DNA of 10,858 nucleotides from DASTCC01 sp035711465 (lineage in GTDB: Bacteria; Acidobacteriota; Vicinamibacteria; Vicinamibacterales; SCN-69-37). The stretch spans positions 1 through 10,858 of the forward strand of contig DASTCC010000454.1 of assembly GCA_035711465.1 (NCBI GenBank). The letters run 5' to 3'. The position numbers and the translations under genes were made by a program. Every line of letters begins with the position of its first letter. Within the stretch, counting starts at the first letter, position 1. Under the pieces are notes generated by a model. That model did not search any database and had not been told where the DNA came from. It was given only the letters and a program-made list of their open reading frames with translations. This document shows positions 6,341 to 10,858 of the stretch, one piece after another.

Positions 6341-6625
6341 TCAGCGCCGCCCGGCGAGCTTCGCCCGGACGTCGGCGAGATCGCGCTCGACGCGGCCGAG
6401 GCGGCGCCACATGAGGAAGACGTAGAGCACGAGCCCGACCCAGACGATGGCGTAGGCGGTGAAAACGAGCGGCGCGGCCGGCAGCGACTCGCGCGCCATG
6501 TCCTCCGGGCTCATCTTGGTGAAGCCCTCCTGCGCCTGGGCGAACGCCGCGACAGTCAGCGCAACGGCGATCGCCGCGGTCGACATCGCGGTCCGGATTC
6601 GCAGAATCGATCGGACGATACGCAC
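6341..6625 (-). CDS. ccmD: CcmD-like small membrane protein of the haem exporter complex
   Basis: This 94-aa protein has a hydrophobic N-terminal segment with AFAQAQ at 28-32, probably a signal peptide. A short periplasmic stretch follows, then one TM helix at about 52-73 and a charged C-terminal helix RRLGRVERDLADVRAKL (74-90). That TM plus R/E-rich tail pattern is the CcmD/CcmD-alternative family signature. CcmD releases holo-CcmE from the CcmABC complex in System I. The start is GTG (6623-6625) directly after the ccmC TGA, with GGAGGA 4 nt before it inside the ccmC end; the internal ATG at codon 14 has no RBS. It is longer than the roughly 50-70 aa of classical CcmD because of the N-terminal signal-like extension. 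Confidence 0.78.
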   Translation of the reverse strand: MRIVRSILRIRTAMSTAAIAVALTVAAFAQAQEGFTKMSPEDMARESLPAAPLVFTAYAIVWVGLVLYVFLMWRRLGRVERDLADVRAKLAGRR

Positions 6626-7291
6626 TCAGTCCTCCAGCACCGCGTAGGCATCTTCGATGGTCGCGCGGCCCGTCTCGATGCGCACCCGCACCAGGAGCAG
6701 CGCCGTGTAGAGCAACAGGAACGCGGCGATCGACCAGACGAACGGCCCCATCATCTCGGGCGGCAGCGACGGCACGACGTTGGTCGTCGGATGCAGCGTC
6801 CGCCAGATGTTCACCGACCAGTAGACGAACGGCGCCAGCACCATGCCGAACAGGCCGACGGCGGCGGCCAGCATCTCGGACCCGGTGCCGCCGAAGCGGC
6901 GCAGCAGCAGGTAGGCGACGAAGATCATCCACATCACCAGCGTGGACATCAGCCGCGCTTCCCAGTCCCACCACACGCCCCACGCCTTGCGCGCCCAGAG
7001 CGGGCCGGTGAGCAGCACGATGGCGCCGAAGACGACGACCAGCTCGGCCGCGGCGACGGCGACGTGATCGGCCGTGCGCGACCGGCGCGCCAGATACACG
7101 GCGCTCGCCACGCCGGCGACCATCGCCGAGAAGATCGTGATCATCCCGGCCGGGACGTGGAAATAGAAGATCTTCTGCACCAGGCCCATCGTCGACTCGT
7201 AGGGCGCGGCGCCGATCATGAACGGCGCGGCCGCGAGCATCAGGCCGGCGGTGGCGAGGAGAACGGGCACGAGGCGGGAGGCTGCCGACAT
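6626..7291 (-). CDS. ccmC: Haem exporter/handling protein CcmC
   Basis: This 221-aa polytopic inner-membrane protein of the haem-handling (CcmC/CcmF/CcsA) family has about six TM helices. The diagnostic periplasmic WWD domain is WGVWWDWEARL at 104-114. The two flanking haem-ligand His are H45 in IFYFHVP and H167 in WRTLHPT. In System I, CcmC presents haem to CcmE, forming the CcmC-haem-CcmE complex that CcmAB then releases. The length is close to E. coli CcmC. The motif reads WWDWEARL rather than the enterobacterial WWVWDARL, a common variant outside Gammaproteobacteria. It starts 15 nt after the ccmB stop with a weak RBS. A CcsA (System II) assignment is less likely because ccmA and ccmB are adjacent. 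Confidence 0.93.
   Translation of the reverse strand: MSAASRLVPVLLATAGLMLAAAPFMIGAAPYESTMGLVQKIFYFHVPAGMITIFSAMVAGVASAVYLARRSRTADHVAVAAAELVVVFGAIVLLTGPLWARKAWGVWWDWEARLMSTLVMWMIFVAYLLLRRFGGTGSEMLAAAVGLFGMVLAPFVYWSVNIWRTLHPTTNVVPSLPPEMMGPFVWSIAAFLLLYTALLLVRVRIETGRATIEDAYAVLED
6630..6635 (-). promoter_or_regulatory. Shine-Dalgarno GGAGGA inside the ccmC 3' end, setting the ccmD GTG start
   Basis: GGAGGA lies in the last codons of ccmC, 4 nt from the GTG at 6623-6625. It supports the GTG over the ATG 13 codons downstream and implies translational coupling of ccmC and the ccmD-like gene. Confidence 0.65.
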
Positions 7292-7306
7292 CGCGTGGCT
7301 CTGGCG

Positions 7307-7987
7307 CTACTCCGACATCACCGGCGCGAACGTCCACAGCGCCAACGTGACGAATATCACATCAAAGAATACCAGCATCGAGAGCAGCGTCTGGGCGCGC
7401 ACGAAATCGGGCTCGGGATCGAAGATCGCGGCCGTGCCCATGACGCCGCCGATGACGATCGGCACGGTCATCGGATAGAGCAGGATTGGCAGCAGCACGT
7501 CGCGCGATCGCGTCCGCGCCAGCATCGCCGAGAACAGCGTGCCGACCGCGGCGAAGCCGATCGTGCCGGCGACCAGGAGCGCGGTCAGCATCAACGGCGC
7601 CCGTCCGAGCGGCGCGCCGAAGAACAGGCCGATCACCGGCACGACGACGATCTCGACCGCCGTCATCAGCACGACGAGCGCGACCAGCTTGCCGAGATAG
7701 ACGGCCGCCCGCTCGACCGGCGCGAGCACCAGGGCGCGCAGCGTCTCGGAGTGCCGCTCGCGTTCGAAGGTGCGGCCGAGCGCCAGCGTGCCCGAGAAGA
7801 TGACCGCGACCCAGAGGATGCCTGCCGCGGCGCCCTCCATCACCCGCCCTTCCCGGACGAACGCGAACGAAAAGACGAGCACGCACGCAATCGCGAGAAA
7901 CAGCGTCGTCGACAGCAGCTCGCGGCTGCGCGCTTCGATCAGCAGGTCCTTCCGCGCAATCAGCCAGGCGGCGCGCACGATGTCCAT
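7307..7987 (-). CDS. ccmB: Haem exporter membrane subunit CcmB
   Basis: This 226-aa integral membrane subunit of the CcmAB ABC transporter has six hydrophobic segments (about 24-44, 52-70, 97-122, 131-155, 164-188 and 200-223). An N-terminal amphipathic helix carries the WLIARKDLLIEAR sequence typical of ABC-2/CcmB permeases. RTFERERHSETLRALVLAP (72-90) is the cytoplasmic coupling region, and LPILLYPMTVPIVIG (166-180) is the conserved CcmB helix. The start is ATG 7985-7987, sharing its A with the ccmA TGA (TGATG), so the two subunits are made in a coupled way. The frame stays open far upstream over ccmA, but that part is out of frame with the ATPase and is not coding. Confidence 0.92.
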   Translation of the reverse strand: MDIVRAAWLIARKDLLIEARSRELLSTTLFLAIACVLVFSFAFVREGRVMEGAAAGILWVAVIFSGTLALGRTFERERHSETLRALVLAPVERAAVYLGKLVALVVLMTAVEIVVVPVIGLFFGAPLGRAPLMLTALLVAGTIGFAAVGTLFSAMLARTRSRDVLLPILLYPMTVPIVIGGVMGTAAIFDPEPDFVRAQTLLSMLVFFDVIFVTLALWTFAPVMSE

Positions 7988-8709
7988 CAGACGGGCACCT
8001 CGCGCAGCACCTCGCGATAGCGCGCGCGGAGCGGCGCCGGGCCGGAAGGCACCGGAAGCAGCCGGCCGCGCTCCAGGCACACGGCGCGGTCGACGACTTC
8101 CGCGGCGGTGTCGAAGTCGTGGGTCGCCATCAGGACGATCGCGCCCTGCGATCGCAGGCCCTTCAGACGCTCGACGAGCAGCGCCGTCGACGCGTCGTCG
8201 AGCCCGGTGAACGGCTCGTCGAGCAGCACCAGCCGCGGCGCGTGCAGCAGCGCGCGCTCGAGCGCCAGGCGCTGGCGCAGGCCGCGCGAGAACGCCGCGA
8301 CGCGATCGTCGCGGCGATCGTCGAGCCGCGCGCCGGCCAGCGCCCGCGACGCTCGCGCCGCCGCGTCGGCGATCCCGTAGAGCCGTCCGAAGAACTCGAG
8401 GTTCTCGCGCGCGCTCAGCTCGCCGTAGAGGAACAGGTCGTGACCGAGGACGCCGATGCGCGCGCGCAGGCGATCGCCAAGCAGCCTGGCCGGCCGATCG
8501 CCGTAGAGCACCTCGCCCGACGTCGGCCGCATCAGCGTCGAACAGATCGACAGCAGCGTCGACTTGCCGGCGCCGTTGGGTCCCAGCAGGCCGACGATCT
8601 CCCCGGCGCGGCACGTGAGCTGCACGCGCGAGAGCGCGCGGCGGCGGCCGAACAGCTTCGAGACGTCGCGTGCTTCGATGAGATCGAAGTCCGGAGGCGG
8701 CGCGGTCAC
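7987..8709 (-). CDS. ccmA: Haem exporter ATP-binding protein CcmA
   Basis: This 240-aa ABC ATPase has Walker A GPNGAGKST (43-51), an atypical ABC signature FSRGLRQR (140-147) in place of LSGGQ, Walker B LVLLDEP (160-166) with catalytic E165, D-loop GLD, and H-loop H197 (ATHDF). The Q-loop glutamine is replaced: the segment reads IGVLGHDLFLY (85-95). These deviations are seen in CcmA-like ATPases outside Proteobacteria and are not evidence of inactivation. With CcmB and CcmC it uses ATP to release holo-CcmE. The start is GTG (8707-8709), 7 nt after the preceding stop. The overlap with ccmB and the ccmC and ccmD-like genes downstream give the assignment, since isolated ABC ATPases are hard to name. 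Confidence 0.9.
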   Translation of the reverse strand: MTAPPPDFDLIEARDVSKLFGRRRALSRVQLTCRAGEIVGLLGPNGAGKSTLLSICSTLMRPTSGEVLYGDRPARLLGDRLRARIGVLGHDLFLYGELSARENLEFFGRLYGIADAAARASRALAGARLDDRRDDRVAAFSRGLRQRLALERALLHAPRLVLLDEPFTGLDDASTALLVERLKGLRSQGAIVLMATHDFDTAAEVVDRAVCLERGRLLPVPSGPAPLRARYREVLREVPV

Positions 8710-8716
8710 GACGGCG

Positions 8717-9760
8717 TCAGGCGCGAGCGCGCCGGGCGCCCGGACCGAATCCGGTCCACATCCCGGCGACGACGATGACGCCGGCGAGGCTGAGCGCGAG
8801 ATAGCGCGGCCACATCGCGTGGTGCGGCAATCCGGTGATGTCGAGGCTGAGCTCGCCGCCGGCGGCGATCGCCGGACCGTTGCCGAAGATCAGCGTCTGG
8901 CCCTGGTCCTCGAGCTGCCGCTTGTTCGGCAGCTGCGCGGAGACGAGGTCGAGACCGCCGATCTGGACCGCGAGCACGTTGGCCTGCTGCAGCGCGATCG
9001 GCCAGCGCTGCCGGATGCGAGCCGTGTCCCCGGAGTACGGCAGCTCGAAGCCGACGTTGACGTTGGTGACGCCCGGCGGGAACGGGCCGGTGACGGTGAT
9101 GCTGGGGCCGTTGACGGTGGCCTGCGGCGTCGAGCCTTCCATGACGCCGCCGCCGCGCGCGCCGCGCGGCAGATCGACGACGACCGGCCCGCCGATGTCC
9201 ACCGGCGTTCGGCTCGTGTTCAGGATCTGCAGAATGTAGAAGAGATTGAGACGATCGTCGCGCAGCTCCGCGATCAGGCGCGACTCGGGACCGAACACCA
9301 CCGTGCCGCGCTCGGCCGGGCCCGCCGCGAGCTTGCGATCCTCTTCTTCGCGCGCCGCGATGGCGCTGTCGGTCGCCGCCAGCGCGATTCTGATGCCGGT
9401 CGCGGCCATCGTGAACGTCTGCGACTCGAGCCGCTCGCCGCCGACGATCGCGACGGCCTGGACGCGCGCGCCTTGCGCGATCCCGGTGAGCTGGACGCGT
9501 CCGCCTTCGTCCGTCCGCAGCGTTTCGATCCGGCCGTCGACCGCGATCTCGACCTGTTGATTGGGAAGGCTGTTGGCAAAGCTGCCGCGAATGACCCGCA
9601 CCGAGACGGTGCCGGCGGGCAGTTCCGGCGCCGGCAGCGGCACGCCCGAAATCTGCTTCGGGTCCGGCATCTGCACCTGCGCGCTCGCGCCTGCGATCGC
9701 GGCCGCCAGCATCGCGCATGCGGCGAGGATGCGGCGAATCGCCTTGACGCGATCACGCAT
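8717..9760 (-). CDS. Unrecognised exported protein with beta-sandwich-like domain and C-terminal membrane anchor
   Basis: I do not recognise this family. The 347-aa product has a Sec signal peptide (MRDRVKAIRR start, hydrophobic core, cleavage near ASAQ). A beta-rich domain follows at about 45-125, with strands such as VSVRVIRGSF and VEIAVDGR and the EGGRVQLTG turn, resembling carboxypeptidase-regulatory/Ig-like folds. Next come a short charged linker (about 133-144) and a second beta-rich region rich in PVVVDLP and SITVTGPFPPG motifs. Near the C-terminus a TM helix (about 322-340) follows a PHHAMWPRY stretch and ends in a short basic cytoplasmic tail. It would be periplasmic and anchored in the inner membrane. 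The ATG at 9758-9760 is preferred over a GTG two codons upstream because GAAGG lies 9 nt before it. It overlaps the preceding gene by 8 nt and sits between the ccmI-like gene and ccmA. A role in cytochrome c maturation is suggested by context only. Confidence 0.82.
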   Translation of the reverse strand: MRDRVKAIRRILAACAMLAAAIAGASAQVQMPDPKQISGVPLPAPELPAGTVSVRVIRGSFANSLPNQQVEIAVDGRIETLRTDEGGRVQLTGIAQGARVQAVAIVGGERLESQTFTMAATGIRIALAATDSAIAAREEEDRKLAAGPAERGTVVFGPESRLIAELRDDRLNLFYILQILNTSRTPVDIGGPVVVDLPRGARGGGVMEGSTPQATVNGPSITVTGPFPPGVTNVNVGFELPYSGDTARIRQRWPIALQQANVLAVQIGGLDLVSAQLPNKRQLEDQGQTLIFGNGPAIAAGGELSLDITGLPHHAMWPRYLALSLAGVIVVAGMWTGFGPGARRARA

Positions 9761-10352
9761 GCGCACCGACCTTCGCGCCGCACTGCTTGCAGAAGCGCGC
9801 GTCGGCGTCGTTCAAGGTGCCGCACGCTGCACAGGCGCCGCTCGGAGTTGCCGGGGCCGCCGCGGCCGCCGCCGCCACCACGGCGGTCGCCGCCGGTTGC
9901 TCGACGGCTGCTGGCTCGCGATCGAGCTCCTGCATCAACGCGATCGCCTTGGCGCGCAGACGCCCGCCGACGTCTTTGAAATCGGCGTCGCTCACCTTCC
10001 CCATCGCCCTGTCGAACTCGAGCTCCTTGATTGATCGCAGCGTCAACGCCTTCTCGCGTTCGATCGCGTCGCGGCGTCGTTCCGAGAGCGGCTCGCCCTC
10101 CGACGGCTGCGTGCCGGCGAACCCCGACAACGCGTGATGCATCGCGACGCCGACAAAGCCGGCGGCGACCACCGACGCGCTGAGGAGCAGCAGCGCCGCC
10201 GGATGGGTGAAGTCCGACAACATCACCGCGACCGTTGCGGCGATCATCGCGATCGGAATGAAGAAGTGCCAGCTCTGAAAGCCCGTGTCGCGCCGCGCGG
10301 CGGGACGCCCGGCGGCGGCCGGCCCGGACTCAGTCGAGGTCGCGGAGTTCAT
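9753..10352 (-). CDS. CcmI-like membrane protein with C-terminal zinc ribbon
   Basis: This 199-aa protein has a polar N-terminus, two TM helices (about 29-45 and 52-73), and a soluble cytoplasmic-side helix. The segment KALTLRSIKELEFDRAMGK (101-119) then SDADFKDV matches the loop-helix motif found after the TM region in CcmI/CycH N-terminal domains. TPR repeats are absent. Instead an Ala-rich linker (about 152-170) leads to a CxxC-x10-CxxC zinc ribbon with C174, C177, C188 and C191. Zinc ribbons of this type bind one structural Zn and often mediate protein contacts. It starts 23 nt inside the ccmH-like gene and overlaps the next gene by 8 nt, so it is embedded in the ccm operon. By position it could stand in for CcmI, the apocytochrome chaperone, but a CxxC/CxxC ribbon facing the cytoplasm would not be expected to bind periplasmic apocytochrome. 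The function is inferred from context and the helix motif. Confidence 0.78.
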   Translation of the reverse strand: MNSATSTESGPAAAGRPAARRDTGFQSWHFFIPIAMIAATVAVMLSDFTHPAALLLLSASVVAAGFVGVAMHHALSGFAGTQPSEGEPLSERRRDAIEREKALTLRSIKELEFDRAMGKVSDADFKDVGGRLRAKAIALMQELDREPAAVEQPAATAVVAAAAAAAPATPSGACAACGTLNDADARFCKQCGAKVGAHA

Positions 10353-10842
10353 CGTCGAGTCTGTTCTCGAGATCCGGCGTCCCGGCCGTCAGCGGCGTGT
10401 CCGGCGCCGCGTCTTCGCCGCGCCGCGTCCAGCGCACCGCCATCGCGCCGATGACGACGATGCCGAGGCCGCCGGCCGCGTACGGGAGCAGCCACGCCAT
10501 GCGATTGAAGCCCGTGTTGATGGGCGCGGCGAGCACGTGCTGGCCGCCGTACTTCTGGACGAAGTGCTGCACGATCTCGTCGTAGGTCTTCCCCGCTTCG
10601 ACCAGTTGGTGCAGCTCCTGCTGCATGGCGCCGGCGTCGGGACACGTGCACTCGCCGATCCGCTTGCGGCCGCAGGTGCCGCACATGCACACCAGGTGCG
10701 ACTGCAGCTCGCGCTCGACCGGCGTCTTCGGGACGATCGCCACGGTCACCGCGCCCTCGACGTGCTGCGCATGGAGCGGCCGCACGACGCCCAGCGCGAA
10801 CAGCAACAGCAGCATCGTCGTGGTCGCCGCGCCTTCCGGCAC
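10330..10842 (-). CDS. ccmH: CcmH/CycL-type cytochrome c maturation thiol protein (start uncertain, near window edge)
   Basis: This protein is about 170 aa, with an N-terminal hydrophobic signal/anchor (about 10-25, MLLLLFALGVV). A periplasmic CcmH domain follows at about 43-95, then a C-terminal TM helix (about 115-137) and a short cytoplasmic tail. The thiol region reads HLVCMCGTCGRKRIGECTC, giving C52, C54, C57, C65 and C67 instead of the simple LRCxxC of classical CcmH. The helix AMQQELHQLVEAGKTYDEIVQHF is the usual family helix bundle. CcmH reduces or resolves the apocytochrome CXXCH disulfide before haem attachment. GTG at 10840-10842 is the last start in the window. The open frame continues to its edge, and the ATG at 10813-10815 is another option, so the N-terminus is not fixed. 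The stop overlaps the CcmI-like start by 23 nt. Confidence 0.85.
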   Translation of the reverse strand: MPEGAATTTMLLLLFALGVVRPLHAQHVEGAVTVAIVPKTPVERELQSHLVCMCGTCGRKRIGECTCPDAGAMQQELHQLVEAGKTYDEIVQHFVQKYGGQHVLAAPINTGFNRMAWLLPYAAGGLGIVVIGAMAVRWTRRGEDAAPDTPLTAGTPDLENRLDDELRDLD

Positions 10843-10858
10843 GGTGCGGGTCGCGAAC

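Noticed and set aside
6302..8020. Very long open frame (572 codons, +) antisense to ccmB, ccmC and the ccmD-like gene
   Set aside because: It is rich in Arg, His, Asp and Glu, with no domain or RBS. This is typical of an antisense frame opposite GC-biased codons. The minus-strand genes carry clear CcmB/CcmC motifs.
7307..8614. Possible CcmA-CcmB fusion, from a 435-codon open frame
   Set aside because: The upstream part is the ccmA region read in the wrong frame (Arg-rich, no ABC motifs). ccmB has its own ATG overlapping the ccmA stop as TGATG.
8717..9760. The exported protein as a CcmE substitute, because of the PHHAMWPRY stretch
   Set aside because: CcmE is a roughly 150-aa OB-fold protein with an N-terminal anchor and an HxxxY haem-binding motif well away from the membrane helix. 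Here the anchor is C-terminal, the length is double, and the similarity is limited to a short string.
8564..9979. Open frame of 471 codons (+) opposite the exported-protein and zinc-ribbon genes
   Set aside because: It is an Arg/Asp-rich shadow without a start context. The minus-strand products have a signal peptide, a TM helix and a zinc ribbon.

Overview
The window is GC-rich, about two-thirds G+C by eye, and gene-dense. It is chromosomal in character and shows no mobile element, CRISPR array, tRNA or rRNA. The G+C bias, the mix of GTG and TTG starts, and the gene set (System I cytochrome c maturation, an outer-membrane beta-barrel, an RsbW-type kinase) suggest a Gram-negative, respiring bacterium. 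Acidobacteriota (Vicinamibacteria-like) is my best guess, but this is inference from style and not from a marker gene.

Layout, left to right. (1) 2-1180 (+): the C-terminal part of a polytopic GT-C-type glycosyltransferase-like membrane protein, cut by the window edge. (2) 1242-3359 (-): three genes transcribed leftward. These are an RsbW/SpoIIAB-type ATP-binding protein, an inositol-monophosphatase-family phosphatase that starts directly after its stop codon, and, after a palindrome-rich gap, a small outer-membrane beta-barrel protein. (3) 3429-6004 (+): aroA (EPSP synthase) overlapping aroK (shikimate kinase) by an ATGA junction, followed 6 nt later by a calcineurin-type metallophosphoesterase. 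(4) 6005-6166: a convergent gap holding an AT-rich, inverted, short-word repeat that stands out sharply from its surroundings. (5) 6167-10842 (-): a tightly packed System I cytochrome c maturation (ccm) operon. Its transcription order is ccmH-like, a CcmI-like membrane protein with a C-terminal zinc ribbon, an unrecognised exported membrane-anchored protein, ccmA, ccmB, ccmC, ccmD-like, and a 53-codon single-TM small ORF at the end.

In the ccm operon, CcmA/B/C/D would form the inner-membrane ABC module that loads haem for delivery to apocytochromes, and CcmH would act on the apocytochrome CXXCH thiols. ccmE, ccmF and the CcmG thioredoxin are not in the window; they may lie further right, upstream in the operon, or elsewhere. 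The least ordinary material is the set of non-canonical genes interleaved with the ccm core (zinc-ribbon CcmI-like protein, exported tail-anchored protein, terminal small ORF). The second is the short-word repeat DNA found in both convergent intergenic gaps.
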